Source of the DNA: Tritrichomonas musculus
Lineage: Eukaryota; Parabasalia; Tritrichomonadida; Tritrichomonadidae
DNA length: 64,000 bases
Direction of reading: 5' to 3'
NCBI GenBank assembly: GCA_039105265.1
Contig: JAPFFF010000008.1
Location: 5,518,001-5,582,000 of the forward strand
The notes beneath the pieces are model-generated. The model did no database searches. It was not told the origin of the DNA and saw only the letters and a program-made list of their open reading frames with translations. Positions 48,607-59,221 of this stretch are shown in pieces. A program made the position numbers and the translations under genes. How positions within the stretch are numbered: position 1 is the first letter of the stretch; every line of letters starts with the position of its first letter.

Positions 48607-51486
48607 TCATTCAAGTTCTTGAACAGTAAAACCTTCAGGCATATCAGATGCAGTTCTGTTTCCAAAAACATATGAGAACCATTTTTGGTTGAGTAAAAAC
48701 TTGGCAGCTTCAATTAATTCTTTTTTAGTTGTTTTTAACGCTTTCGTTCTTCGTGATTGAATGTCTTCATATGTGACAGAATTAAAAGAATGGCGTTTAG
48801 CTCTATTATTTGGGGTGCATGGCTGGTCTATTATTGAGAAATAGTTAATGATTGATCTTTCAACATTACCATTATCAAATTCACCTCTTGCAACTTTTTC
48901 AATGGAGCTTTTATAAGCCTTTAAACAATTAATACAGTCCTTATCTCTATAACTGCTTATACTTATAACAGCTAGAAAAGCAAGATGAGAACAACTAACA
49001 CCATAAGCACCAATTTTTTCTCTGACTTCTGTATATATAAATTCTGTTTCAAGTAATGATGAAAGAATTCCAATTGGAACCGATAAATCAGAGAAATAAG
49101 GAACAGTCTTGCACAATGAAGTTGTTGTATTTGTCATGGTTTCGAATTCATAGAAAATCTTGTCACTTTGAGAGGACTCACGAACACTATCAATGAAGGA
49201 ATAATCATTAATTCCATTGAAATCGGTGTTTTCATTCAATTTGTCAATGATTGGCCGCATTAAATTTTTAACTTGAATAATATTTTGTTCATCAGCAACA
49301 ATACTGCATTGAAAGTGAGCTTTCAGAAATAGTTGTTCATAAACATCTTTAATAATTGTCAAACATTCTTCAGATTCTTTAACTTCACGTAATCTATCTA
49401 TAAATGTAAGTCCAGACCAAAGCTCAGTTAATGTGTAGTATCTCGAGAATTGGGAAGCACCTTTTATCCTTGAATATTTATTGCCTTCTTCTTGTATCAT
49501 GCTTGCTGAATCAGATTCAATTGTATTGAATGTAGCATATATTTGTTCTTTGTTGTCTAAGAAAGGCTCAAAAAGTAGGGTCTTGACAAGATTTATAGCA
49601 TTTTGCATGTTACGCTTCAAAAAGTGAGTTTTGATATAAAACGATCCAGTTATCTTATCTGGATCGTTCTTATCAACAGATGGTTTTGCTGAGATTGATA
49701 TTCCTCCAGTGTAAAGATTTTCTTGGTTCGAGAATTCTTGATCGTCTAAATCACCACATCCAATTACACCATAAACAATTGCTAAGAGGACTGCATCAGG
49801 CAGTAACTCTTTGTTATTTAATGGCAAATCAGCTTTAATGGTCAAATAAATAAGATCATTTGTAAACATTGGGAATAACTCGATGTTGTTTTCTTTTTTA
49901 AATTCGATTTTTGATGCAATTGGATCAATATCATCAATATGAATTTCTGGAAGAAGTTCAACTGGCTTCTTTTTATTTACAAGCTCATGAACAGCTTTAG
50001 ATTTATTTGTAATTGATTCGCGTAAATCTGGAGAAATGTTTTCATTTATTGAGCTATTTCGTTTTTCATTTAAAGATTCAGTAAAGCCAGCAACCGGTTT
50101 CATTACTAAAAAGATGTATGATTGATTGTCAAGTAAATATTTTTGAATAAGTGATTCCAAATATCGAGGTTGTGATTCAATCATTTGCTTTAATTTTTCA
50201 ATTCTTTCTGATTCTCTAAAAATAACAAGTGGGTCAATACCATTAATCCAATATTCAACAAAAATGTCATGCAAGCGTTCACCTGGGTCAGATGTTGGCC
50301 GTTTAATATCGAGCTCATTTAAATGTAGGACAGATTGAATTTCGATATCAGAAAATCCGTTTGCAACAATTTCTTGAAGTGTATCAAAAACAATAGTTTT
50401 GAATTTTTCAATATTTTCTTCTTCTATATGATCTAGGCCGATTGAAAAAGTTACATTAGGCGTTGTATCATCAACTCCATTTGTTGTAAAATCACCACCA
50501 ATTTGTGTTTTAATTAGACGCTGGAATAATAAAGTTGCTGCTGATTCAGTAAGAAGTGTTGCTATTATTTCAAAAGCTTTAATCAGATCAACATCTTGAA
50601 TGTTGCATAAATGCCATGAAAGGCATGCTTTATATTGCTCTGATATTTCTAGCATTGGATCAACTGGACCATCAACCGTAATAACATGTGGTTTGTCAAA
50701 TTTTGGCTGAATGAGATTAAAATCAAAATTTTGTGGTCGAGATGGCTCAATTTTTGATAAAAATGAATCAATTCTTTCAAGAATTGGATCAATCGAGAAT
50801 GATCCAAAATGAAACATGTAGCAGTTTGATGGTGAATAAAATAAACTATGATAAACTTTTAACTGGTCTAACGTAAGATTAGCAATTGCATCTGGATCAC
50901 CCCCAAAAACATATTTGTAAGGCGTATCAGGCATCATTGCCATTCGAGTCTTTTCATCAAAGTAAGTAGAAGAATCAGAAAAAACACCGCACATCTCACT
51001 ATAAACAACACCAGTATGTTTAAGCGGAGAGGACGAATCATTAAAATCAGTTGGTTCAAGCCGATGGCATTCAATCAAAAAGTTATCTTCATTTAAATTT
51101 GGATTAAAAACTGCATCTAAATATACATCTAGTATATTATGAAAATCTTTTTTATTTTGCGTTGAAAAATAATATGACGTATAATCGAGAGCAGTTTCTG
51201 CATTCAAATTATTTGCTAAAGACCTTTTATATAATTCTTGAAACACATCTGAAATAGGATACTTAGCACTTCCATGTAAAACCATATGTTCTAAAACATG
51301 AGTTGCGCCTGTATCATCATTGCATGTTGTTTTAAATGAAATTGAAAAATAATTATTTTGAGTTGAAGTTTCGATATGAATAAAAGGACAGTGATGAATT
51401 TGATGCTCATAAAAATAAGCTTTACCGTTACAATCTGCGAGATTTTCTGTTCGTATTAGCTTAAAACCATGTTGGAGAGATGACAT
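48607..51486 (-). CDS. Presequence-protease-like M16C metallopeptidase
   Basis: 959 residues from the ATG at 51486, the size of PreP/PITRM1 (about 970-1040). The inverted zinc motif HxxEH is H63-V-L-E66-H67 in 'ATHVLEHMVLHGSAKYP', with the third ligand E164 in 'VYSEMCGVFS'. Between them lie 'SLANNLNAETALDYTSYYFS' and 'DFHNILDVYLDAVFNP', both characteristic of the PreP subfamily, where one chain forms the two-lobed chamber. PreP degrades cleaved targeting peptides inside mitochondria-related organelles. In a parabasalid this would be the hydrogenosome. However, the first 15 residues show no evident targeting sequence, so cytosolic peptide degradation is also possible. Confidence 0.9.
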   Translation of the reverse strand: MSSLQHGFKLIRTENLADCNGKAYFYEHQIHHCPFIHIETSTQNNYFSISFKTTCNDDTGATHVLEHMVLHGSAKYPISDVFQELYKRSLANNLNAETALDYTSYYFSTQNKKDFHNILDVYLDAVFNPNLNEDNFLIECHRLEPTDFNDSSSPLKHTGVVYSEMCGVFSDSSTYFDEKTRMAMMPDTPYKYVFGGDPDAIANLTLDQLKVYHSLFYSPSNCYMFHFGSFSIDPILERIDSFLSKIEPSRPQNFDFNLIQPKFDKPHVITVDGPVDPMLEISEQYKACLSWHLCNIQDVDLIKAFEIIATLLTESAATLLFQRLIKTQIGGDFTTNGVDDTTPNVTFSIGLDHIEEENIEKFKTIVFDTLQEIVANGFSDIEIQSVLHLNELDIKRPTSDPGERLHDIFVEYWINGIDPLVIFRESERIEKLKQMIESQPRYLESLIQKYLLDNQSYIFLVMKPVAGFTESLNEKRNSSINENISPDLRESITNKSKAVHELVNKKKPVELLPEIHIDDIDPIASKIEFKKENNIELFPMFTNDLIYLTIKADLPLNNKELLPDAVLLAIVYGVIGCGDLDDQEFSNQENLYTGGISISAKPSVDKNDPDKITGSFYIKTHFLKRNMQNAINLVKTLLFEPFLDNKEQIYATFNTIESDSASMIQEEGNKYSRIKGASQFSRYYTLTELWSGLTFIDRLREVKESEECLTIIKDVYEQLFLKAHFQCSIVADEQNIIQVKNLMRPIIDKLNENTDFNGINDYSFIDSVRESSQSDKIFYEFETMTNTTTSLCKTVPYFSDLSVPIGILSSLLETEFIYTEVREKIGAYGVSCSHLAFLAVISISSYRDKDCINCLKAYKSSIEKVARGEFDNGNVERSIINYFSIIDQPCTPNNRAKRHSFNSVTYEDIQSRRTKALKTTKKELIEAAKFLLNQKWFSYVFGNRTASDMPEGFTVQELE

Positions 51487-51908
51487 TGGTCTAGTAAGCC
51501 AAACAAATATGTACTCAAAATTTTTCTATCAAGTTTTTTTTTCTTGAAAAATTATTTTAATATATTGTTTAACAGGATTAGTTTAATTCTAAATTTAGTC
51601 TCTATTTTATATTTAAAGTAATTCAAATAAATTTTGTTTCAACAGTTTTTTTCAATAAAAAACATAATTATTCAAGTAACAAAAATATTTTTATGATTTT
51701 AAGTTATTATTTCATTTTTATAATTATATAATACACTTATTTATTTCATATAATTTAGCATTTTCCTACACTAGAAAAGAAAAATCTTATATAATTTTTT
51801 TTATAAAAAATCAAAATAAATTCAATTTTTTCAATTATAGTTCAAAAATTGATATCAAATCTTTTTTATCGTCATCGAATACTTTCTCAACATTATTATT
51901 TTTTAAGA
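51487..51908. other. Divergent promoter region, peptidase and SNARE genes
   Basis: About 420 bp, very AT-rich. The upstream in-frame codons of the SNARE gene (51849 on) lack an ATG before 51909. No other feature is seen. Confidence 0.5.
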
Positions 51909-52580
51909 ATGTCATTTGTCTACGCCATTGTACTTCGTGATAAAACTCCTCTTGCAGAATTTCCTCTTAATAAGCCTGAACTGGCCAGTTCTGCTTCAAG
52001 TATCTTATCGCAAGTAAATCTCGAATCGCCACGTTTAACTGCTCAACAGGGGAATTATCTATATACAACTTTATCTGACTCAGATAATATAACATTTATC
52101 GGAATATCTGACAAATCTACTGAAGCCCAACTTCGAAATTCATTTATCAATGAAATACAGCGTGAATGGCGCTTAAAGTATGGATCTAGCTGTTCTTCTT
52201 TTGCAGCACATGAGAAAGATGCTGAATTTGGTCCAATTATTGAAAAAGTTCTTAATAATTACAATAATGAAAGAGCAAAGCAATTGCAAGTTGTACATAA
52301 TAATATTTCTGAAGCTCAGATGGAAATGTCCAAAAATATGGAAATGGCTCTGAATCGTAGAAACCGAATTAATGAAATATCCGAAAAAGCAGATGATGTC
52401 AGTCAGCAATCCCAACTTTATTATCAAGGAACAACGGATTTAAGGAGAAAAATGTGCTGGCAAAAATATAAAATGTTTGTTTTAATAGGTTCATTAATTA
52501 CCATTTTAATAATATTCTTAATAATAGTTTGGGCAGTAAAAAACAATAAAGACAAAGCAAACAATAATGATAACAACTGA
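51909..52580 (+). CDS. Longin-type R-SNARE (VAMP7-like)
   Basis: 223 residues from the ATG at 51909, giving 'MSFVYAIVLRDKTPLAEF', a canonical longin-domain start. Longin domain at about 1-110. The SNARE helix at about 130-190 has 'MSKNMEMALNRRNRINEISE', whose Arg after LN is the zero-layer R. A tryptophan-basic linker ('CWQKYK') precedes one C-terminal membrane anchor of about 20 hydrophobic residues (197-216) with a short luminal tail rich in Asn. It mediates fusion of endosomal/lysosomal or secretory vesicles with target membranes by pairing with Q-SNAREs. Subtype (VAMP7 rather than Ykt6 or Sec22) follows from the C-terminal anchor and overall layout. Confidence 0.9.
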   Translation: MSFVYAIVLRDKTPLAEFPLNKPELASSASSILSQVNLESPRLTAQQGNYLYTTLSDSDNITFIGISDKSTEAQLRNSFINEIQREWRLKYGSSCSSFAAHEKDAEFGPIIEKVLNNYNNERAKQLQVVHNNISEAQMEMSKNMEMALNRRNRINEISEKADDVSQQSQLYYQGTTDLRRKMCWQKYKMFVLIGSLITILIIFLIIVWAVKNNKDKANNNDNN

Positions 52581-52757
52581 TGGAAATGGGAAATGAATCA
52601 TTAACTTCAATCATTTTATGAATAATGTAACTATCTTATTTATTTATAATTCTTCATTATGTTTTAATTTACTTTTATAAACAGATCAAATTGTAAATAT
52701 TTTATTGATTTATTAATTCACAATTCGATGTTTTATAGAATCATCATTGCTTTTTTA
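52581..52757. other. 3' flank of SNARE gene
   Basis: Short AT-rich spacer before the non-autonomous transposon. Nothing recognised. Confidence 0.5.
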
Positions 52758-54332
52758 TATTTATGAAAACCCCTAACATTACCGTTTACAATTTTTCATC
52801 GATACATGCAAAATATTTTTATCTCAACAAAAAATTATATTTACTTAATTTAAAATATATATTATGTTTATTCACATTATATTATTGTTTATAGGATAAT
52901 TTCAATCAGATATTTTGAAATTAAAATCTTAATATTTGCAATATTATATGTCAGAAATAGAATTGCAATGTCTTCTGGTTAAACATTAGTAAATCCATTG
53001 TATAACTATAGTATAGATGCATTTTCGTTTAAATTTTCGTTAAACTGAAAATTTATGATCATCAGTTTTAAAAACTTTTGAAATAATTAAAACTTGTTCA
53101 AAATATTTGCTTGATTAATTTATATATTGAACACTTAATCCAATTCCAAAAGTTAAAATCAAAAATAATCGAAAGAATTAAATGTTATATTCCAAATATA
53201 AATGAAATAATCATTAATTCGTAATATATAATGTAAATAAATATATATTTAATACTATATATTTATTAAATCTTTTAAATGATTTTTAATAAAATTTTTA
53301 GCAAGATATAATGAAATATTCGAAAACTAGTATATTTTCAGTGGTTTATTTCACTATTTATATATTTAATAGATTTTACCGATGCTTAAAAATTTATTTG
53401 TAATTATTTACTTAAAATCTTATTAACCATGGTGAATATAACATAATATTTAAACATAGTTGTATTAAACTCAATTTTTGTGTCCTGATAAATGAACACA
53501 TCTAGAGTTCTGATTTATTATTCCTAAATAAATGGAATAAACATGAATTCAATAAATAAAAGAATTTTAATTATTTTAGTAACTTAAATGATTTTAGTTC
53601 TTCAAATATTATCATAAATTTTGATCTTTTCTAAAATAATAAAATAAATTTTGTTTTATTTAATGTAATATCTTCTTTTAATATTTATTAAAAAAGTAAA
53701 TAAATATAAATTCATTAATATGTCAAGATAATAGAGATTCAATTTAGTTTTATGTGAAAAATTGGTTATGTTAAAATAGATAACTAAAATTTTTTTTATT
53801 TATTTTTAAAATAATATTCAGAAATTCAATTGAATATTTGAGAATTTCGGGTCAGAAAAACGAGTTATTTTGAATTGCTCTTCAGAATATTTGAGCTACC
53901 GGGTTAGAAAAACGAGTTGTTTTGTATATAGTGATTATTTAGATTTGAAATATTTTTATATTAATAAATATATCATAATTAGTAAATATATATAGTATTT
54001 TATAACATATAATTTTATAATAATATAAAGTATTGATAATTAATGTATATATCTAATTTTTAGTTATTTTCATTTTTAAATTCCTAATATATTAAAAATA
54101 AATGAACAAGTATTCTTTATAACATTGCTAATATCTTATATAATTATGATAATATTGGAAATATAAGGAAACAAAATGCTTTTGAAATAATCATCTAAAT
54201 ATCTCTATAACAATGCATTTATTGGCAATATGGTTAAATAAACTTTTAATTAGTATTATATATAGAAAACAAATGCATAAACAAATATACATTTTATCAC
54301 AAAACCCAAAATGTTAGGGGTTTTTATTTATG
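52758..54332. mobile_element. 1559-bp non-autonomous DNA transposon with 15-bp inverted repeats and 8-bp target duplication
   Basis: The element spans 52766-54324. Its ends are AAAACCCCTAACATT (52766-52780) and the exact inverse (54310-54324). TATTTATG stands immediately outside both ends (52758-52765 and 54325-54332), a perfect 8-bp target duplication. The 8-bp size points to a hAT-, P- or Merlin-like transposase supplied in trans. The interior is extremely AT-rich and has no coding frame, only a 40-bp imperfect direct repeat. The right end is 44 bp from the Rab start codon, so the insertion replaced the distal promoter of that gene. Confidence 0.9.
53832..53924 (+). repeat. Imperfect direct repeat, two units, inside the transposon
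   Basis: Units 53832-53872 and 53885-53924 share GAATATTTGAG, GGGT.AGAAAAACGAGTT and TTTTG with a 53-bp period. They could be transposase-binding subterminal repeats or just a local duplication. Confidence 0.75.
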
Positions 54333-54376
54333 TGATACAACCATATAATTATTCAATTTGGTAATTATCAAAATCT

Positions 54377-54961
54377 ATGTCTGATTATTCACATTGCTTT
54401 AAATTTATTCTTATTGGTTCAAGTGGAGTTGGGAAAACATCAATTTTGAAACGACTTGTTGATGATCAATTTAGTTCTGATGTTCAATCTACTATCGGCG
54501 TCGAATATTCTTCAACCTTTTTTGAGATTAATGGTGAACAAATTAAACTCCAAATATGGGATACAGCTGGCCAAGAACGGTTTAGGTCTATTGCCAAATC
54601 TTATTTCAGAAATGCAGTTGGGGTTATTCTTGCTTTTGATATTACCGAAAGGAAAACTTTTGATGATGTTAATGGCTGGTTAAATGATGTTCACAAGCTC
54701 TGTGATCCAGATGCTGCAATTCTTTTGGTTGGTAACAAAGTCGATCTAGAAGAAAAACGTGTTGTTAATCTCGCAGAAGCAGAACAATTTGCCCAGCACC
54801 ATCAGATAACTTATATAGAAACTTCAGCATGCGAAGGAACAAATGTTAGAGAAGCTTTTGTAGGCTTAGCAGAAACCCTATATAGAAAAGGGGTTAAAAC
54901 CGCACCGCCAATTAAAATGAGCGAATTACCACCACAAAAAGATTCAGGTTGTAATTGTTAA
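54377..54961 (+). CDS. Rab-family small GTPase
   Basis: 194 residues from the ATG at 54377. Complete G-motifs: G1 'GSSGVGKTS' (14-22), switch I 'STIGVEYSS' (T39), G3 'WDTAGQERFRSI' (61-72), G4 'GNKVDL' (119-124) and G5 'TSACEG' (149-154). Rab-specific segments include 'YFRNAVGVILAFDIT' and 'IKLQIWDTAGQE'. The C-terminus ends in Cys-Asn-Cys, a double geranylgeranylation site. The protein is predicted to cycle between cytosol and a membrane compartment, recruiting effectors in vesicle traffic. The subgroup is unclear; it is nearest Rab1/4/14-type by feel. Its 5' region is unusual: a transposon ends 44 bp before the ATG. Confidence 0.96.
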   Translation: MSDYSHCFKFILIGSSGVGKTSILKRLVDDQFSSDVQSTIGVEYSSTFFEINGEQIKLQIWDTAGQERFRSIAKSYFRNAVGVILAFDITERKTFDDVNGWLNDVHKLCDPDAAILLVGNKVDLEEKRVVNLAEAEQFAQHHQITYIETSACEGTNVREAFVGLAETLYRKGVKTAPPIKMSELPPQKDSGCNC

Positions 54962-55249
54962 CCAAAAAAGAAAAAAAGAAAAAAATGTGAGAGATCTCTT
55001 TTTATTAATAATAATTATTATTATCTATTTATCTAAACGTTTCAAGAATGTAAAGCAAAAATCATTTGTTTTAGAATTCAACATTATATTTCAAATATTT
55101 AAGTTGATATGACATTATACTATATTTGGAATTAATTGGTTTATTTGAAATATTGTGAAATCATATATATGAAAACTGAGATTATCATATAGTCGTTATT
55201 TTATAAAATTATACCACATTTAGAGTTTAACAAAAGGCCATATCAAAAT

Positions 55250-55711
55250 TCAAGACTTTAGCTCATCTTTAAGTAATCCATTGTCAACTAAGAAAGGTTT
55301 CATGTTCTGTTCAATTTGATCATACATTTTTTGAAATCCAACACGTCCCCCATAATAAGGATCTGCAATTCCATTTGGCGGATTAAACAATGCAACTTTA
55401 GCTCTACAATTTTCTGGCTTTAATTCATTTAAAAGCTTCAACGTTTGTTCGTCAAGAGCTACAACAAGGTCAAAAAGGGTGAAATCAGATTGGTATAATT
55501 GCTTTGAGTGATGATCTCGAATGTCAACATCATGTTTCATACAAATATCAATTGCTCGGTCATCTGGACTTTCATTTAAGTGAACTTGACTTGTAGACGC
55601 ACTATCAACTTTGAGCATATCACCGTAGAGTTTCCTGCAAATTCCTTCACAGCAAGGAGATCGGCATATATTGCCAAAGCAGACAAATAAAATAGATTTC
55701 TTCTCGGTCAT
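55250..55711 (-). CDS. Low-molecular-weight protein tyrosine phosphatase
   Basis: 153 residues from the ATG at 55711, the standard LMW-PTP length. The N-terminal P-loop 'VCFGNICRSP' gives the C11-(X)5-R17-S18 active site. The general acid is D117 in 'GIADPYYGG'. Intermediate segments 'DDRAIDICMKHDVDI' and 'DLVVALDEQTLKLL' fit the family. It hydrolyses phosphotyrosine in the cytosol by a cysteinyl-phosphate intermediate. A second Cys (C16) within the loop matches the family's redox-regulating cysteine position. It is convergent with the Rab gene, with 288 bp of AT-rich DNA between. Confidence 0.96.
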   Translation of the reverse strand: MTEKKSILFVCFGNICRSPCCEGICRKLYGDMLKVDSASTSQVHLNESPDDRAIDICMKHDVDIRDHHSKQLYQSDFTLFDLVVALDEQTLKLLNELKPENCRAKVALFNPPNGIADPYYGGRVGFQKMYDQIEQNMKPFLVDNGLLKDELKS

Positions 55712-56281
55712 TTTGCTTTTAATAATAACAGAAAAAAATAAATATAGGTTTATAAAATCTAATTCAAAATTTTATTTGTTTTTTATTAATTAGCGGGTTT
55801 TTCTTTTTTTTGAATTTAAAATTATCGTTTATAAAACAATAATACGTAAAGGTCAAAATTACTCATTTTAAAGGTCAATAGGTCCCAAGATTTTCAGAGA
55901 AACATTGAAAAAAATTGAATGTTGCCCCATGCATTTTGAATCCAACTTTTCTTTTTTCAAACAATACAAAAGTTTTACTTACGAATTATTCAATGGCGAT
56001 TATTTTTTCAATGGTTAAAAAAAAAAATGTTTATTACGAAAACTTTTCCTAAAAGCGAATAATCTCTTTTTAAAAATCAATTAAATATATTCTATATCTG
56101 AGAGAACTTTTCTGAAGTCATGTAATTTTTTTTTCAATAGAATTTGAATAAACATTCAATTCAAATTTGTCGATGATCATTTTCTTTAAAAAAGAAAAGA
56201 AATAAAAACAAACAAACTGTAAATAAAGTTATAATGAATATATCTAAAATAGGCTTCATAATTGTAATTAAAATATTTAAT
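55712..56281. other. Intergenic, AT-rich
   Basis: 570 bp upstream of the phosphatase and downstream of the calpain-like gene. Homopolymer A/T runs only; no gene seen. Confidence 0.6.
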
Positions 56282-58759
56282 TTATTTTTTCTTTGGTGCG
56301 AAATTTTTTGGCTGTTCAACAAATTTTACTTCAGGAAACACAATTTCATGCACTTCCTTTTGTAAATCGTCTCTATTATCATATATTGGAGCACTTTTTC
56401 CAATACCATTTCCGTCAATTTCAAACATTTTAAATTGTTCGCTTCCAAACACATTAGCAAAATATTCACTTGCTGTATTCGAAAGACTTCGTGTCACACA
56501 TAAAGCATAGGGTTTTGATATATCTGTAATTTCCCATATTACTTGATCATAAAGATCTTTGCTTTTAATAGGAAATTCGAAATATACAGTCTTGTTTGTA
56601 AACTTATCAATTTTATCGCCAGGTGAATTCATCATTTGAAGATATACTTTATGGCGAGAAGTAGCATTTTTAAGATAAAAGTCAATATAAATTTTGGTCA
56701 TCGGTTTTTGGAAAAGCAAACAAAATTGAGCCAAATTTTTTACAGAAGATTTCTTTGGATCACATCCATCATTTTCACCTGGAGTTAGTTTCCCTCTGAT
56801 TGTATATCCAACATCCTTTGTTGGATTAGGGCCAGGCATCAATCCAAATTCAAAGTTAGTTTGGCTCATTACAACAAATTTAAATCTATTAATATCATCT
56901 TGCTTATTTCTATAAACAGCGATAACATATTGATTAAAATCATCGTTATTAACAGAATCAGTCTGATCTTTACTAAAATTGGATTCTTCGTCATCAATTG
57001 GTACCATAAATTCTTCATAATCTGAGACAGAATAAGTTTTGAAATTATAATATTTCATTTTTTTATATGTAAAACTAACTTTTTGTGCTGTTTTGGCAAC
57101 AAACACAAATAGTGGTCCTTTTGTTGGCGTTTTGAATAAACAAATTCGAAAATCTTTTTTTACATCATTTGCTATTCGTGGAAATTTGACATACCATTGC
57201 TTACAAGTGATGAGTGATCTTGATGAAAACGGATTCCATTGATCTTTTTCAGGTGATACGAAAATACCTTGATCTGATGCAAAATTCCATTTCTCATTGA
57301 AAAAATTATCATCGAAGTTTTTCACTATAAAATTGGTATCAGGAGACTCGATTAAAATTCGATAATAACAAGGTTCTGCTTGCTTTTTTGTCCGTGTTAA
57401 AAAGAATGTGAATGGCTCACTGAAATCTTCAACCATGTATTCAAGCCCTCCAACTAAAGAATCTGTTGTAGATCTTTTCATTTCGATTTCTGATGTAATT
57501 AAATCAACTTTTCGTCCATGGTTTTTACATATATAAAGGGAATGATAAGTTTCTGGACCTGAAAAATCGTATGTTAGGCGAACAACGGTTTTCTTAGTAA
57601 ATTTAATTGACCATTGTGGAATACAACCTGTATTGCGAGAGTCAACGCAAGGAGTACGGCCATCTAAATATCCTTCAATCTTTCCATATACATTCATCTC
57701 TTTCCAAGTTTTTTCTTTTTTTAAAGAATAACAAATTGATTTGAAATATTTTATAAAATCATCATAAAGAATCCAAAAAGAACCATCACGATCATCAGTA
57801 TAATTTAGGTCTTTTCGTAGTTGTTCGGTCCATTCTTTTGATCCTTTTGAATAAGCCCCTTTCCATTCAAATTTGGCAAGAGGATTTCGAATTTTCAAAA
57901 AACGCTTTTTTTGTACTTCTCTAATATCAAGTATATAATAAGCATGATCAGTTAAAAGACCCATTGATTCCTCTATTTCTTTCGATGTGCAATTCGGAAA
58001 AGTAGACATTGTTACATACGAACCAATCATTGCATTTCTCTTTTTCAAATCCAGCAAATTGGCGAATACTTTGTTTTTCAATTTTTCCATGATTTCAGGT
58101 GTTGACGCTGTTTGAATATCATTCATTTCTGAAAGTAAAGAAGCAAAAGTATCCATTAAAATATGCACTCCAAAATGAGATTCACCATAGGCTATATTAA
58201 AATAACCTCCACATGCTTTTGCAAATGCTTTTTCAACAAGAGCAAACCAGCATGAATCTTTTTTGGACCGTGGATGCGATAAGAGAGGTACATTTGATTT
58301 AGATCTCTTATAAGGAATTAAAGTATCAACGATAACTGGGATCTTTTCACCCAAAAAGCAAAAATAAACTAAAACACATCCAAATTTTAATGAAGATTTT
58401 GGATGAAAAAATAGTTTTACATCTTCTATGTTTTGTGCTGCATAAATTAAAGCTACAATAAAATAACAATCTGTTAAACAGCCTTGCCGAATGTTTTCTG
58501 GCGTGATGTTATCGAAAAGATTACTTGGAAATTGATCTTCAATTCGTTTCCATTCGTGCTGATCCAAAAGCTTTTGATCTTCTTTTATTATACTTTTTTG
58601 AGGGTAAAATTCATCATCTATATATTTCATTTTTTTTATTTCACATTCTTTTATAATATTTTCAAACTTTTCAATAATGTTTCCTGAATTCAGTAATGTT
58701 TTCATTAAATTTTGTGTTCTGTTTTTTGATCCAATCATCTTATTTTCGTCATCGCACAT
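56282..58759 (-). CDS. Calpain-like cysteine protease
   Basis: 825 residues from the ATG at 58759. The papain-fold calpain core spans about residues 45-350. Catalytic Cys98 is in 'RQGCLTDCYFIVAL' (calpain pattern QG.LGDC, with G changed to T), His272 in 'LTDHAYYILDI' and Asn292 in 'KIRNPLAKFEWKG'. The complete C-H-N triad suggests activity, although the usual Trp after the NP is Leu. Two to three beta-sandwich (C2L/domain III-like) modules follow. EF-hands are not visible, so this is an atypical calpain probably without penta-EF calcium binding. Likely cytoplasmic, with limited proteolysis of cytoskeletal or signalling proteins. Trichomonad genomes encode many such proteins. Confidence 0.92.
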   Translation of the reverse strand: MCDDENKMIGSKNRTQNLMKTLLNSGNIIEKFENIIKECEIKKMKYIDDEFYPQKSIIKEDQKLLDQHEWKRIEDQFPSNLFDNITPENIRQGCLTDCYFIVALIYAAQNIEDVKLFFHPKSSLKFGCVLVYFCFLGEKIPVIVDTLIPYKRSKSNVPLLSHPRSKKDSCWFALVEKAFAKACGGYFNIAYGESHFGVHILMDTFASLLSEMNDIQTASTPEIMEKLKNKVFANLLDLKKRNAMIGSYVTMSTFPNCTSKEIEESMGLLTDHAYYILDIREVQKKRFLKIRNPLAKFEWKGAYSKGSKEWTEQLRKDLNYTDDRDGSFWILYDDFIKYFKSICYSLKKEKTWKEMNVYGKIEGYLDGRTPCVDSRNTGCIPQWSIKFTKKTVVRLTYDFSGPETYHSLYICKNHGRKVDLITSEIEMKRSTTDSLVGGLEYMVEDFSEPFTFFLTRTKKQAEPCYYRILIESPDTNFIVKNFDDNFFNEKWNFASDQGIFVSPEKDQWNPFSSRSLITCKQWYVKFPRIANDVKKDFRICLFKTPTKGPLFVFVAKTAQKVSFTYKKMKYYNFKTYSVSDYEEFMVPIDDEESNFSKDQTDSVNNDDFNQYVIAVYRNKQDDINRFKFVVMSQTNFEFGLMPGPNPTKDVGYTIRGKLTPGENDGCDPKKSSVKNLAQFCLLFQKPMTKIYIDFYLKNATSRHKVYLQMMNSPGDKIDKFTNKTVYFEFPIKSKDLYDQVIWEITDISKPYALCVTRSLSNTASEYFANVFGSEQFKMFEIDGNGIGKSAPIYDNRDDLQKEVHEIVFPEVKFVEQPKNFAPKKK

Positions 58760-59221
58760 TAAAAAGCGAGAAATTTAACTTGTGAAATACGTTTGAAATT
58801 TTGGCTTTTTTTAAAGTGATTTTTATGCATCCTGAACTTGAAATGAAATCAAATATTTATGAAAGTAAGATCTTATCAGTTTGTAATATATGTCTTTTAA
58901 CATCATTTTTAGTGGATTGCAAATTAGAATAATTGAAAAATAAATAAATATAAAAAAAATTAAAATCCATCTTCATGTCTTCGACAATTAGAATTAAAAT
59001 CATATAAAGAAAGCATCGGTATTTGATTTTGCGTTATACTTGAAAGTGAATGTCGGAAAGCTATTTTTTATAAAATCAACTTTTCTATTTTGAATGAGAA
59101 AATTGAAATTTTTGTTTAACTTAATACAAATATTAATTCAATATTATTGAAAGAACCAATACAAACATCTGGCCGAAATTTAATATAAAATGTGAAATTC
59201 AATACTCATCATAAAATATAA
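58760..59221. other. Divergent promoter region
   Basis: 460 bp between the calpain-like gene (minus) and the coiled-coil gene (plus). No gene seen. TCAATACTCATCATAAAA just before 59222 resembles a start region, but no exact initiator match stands out. Confidence 0.5.
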
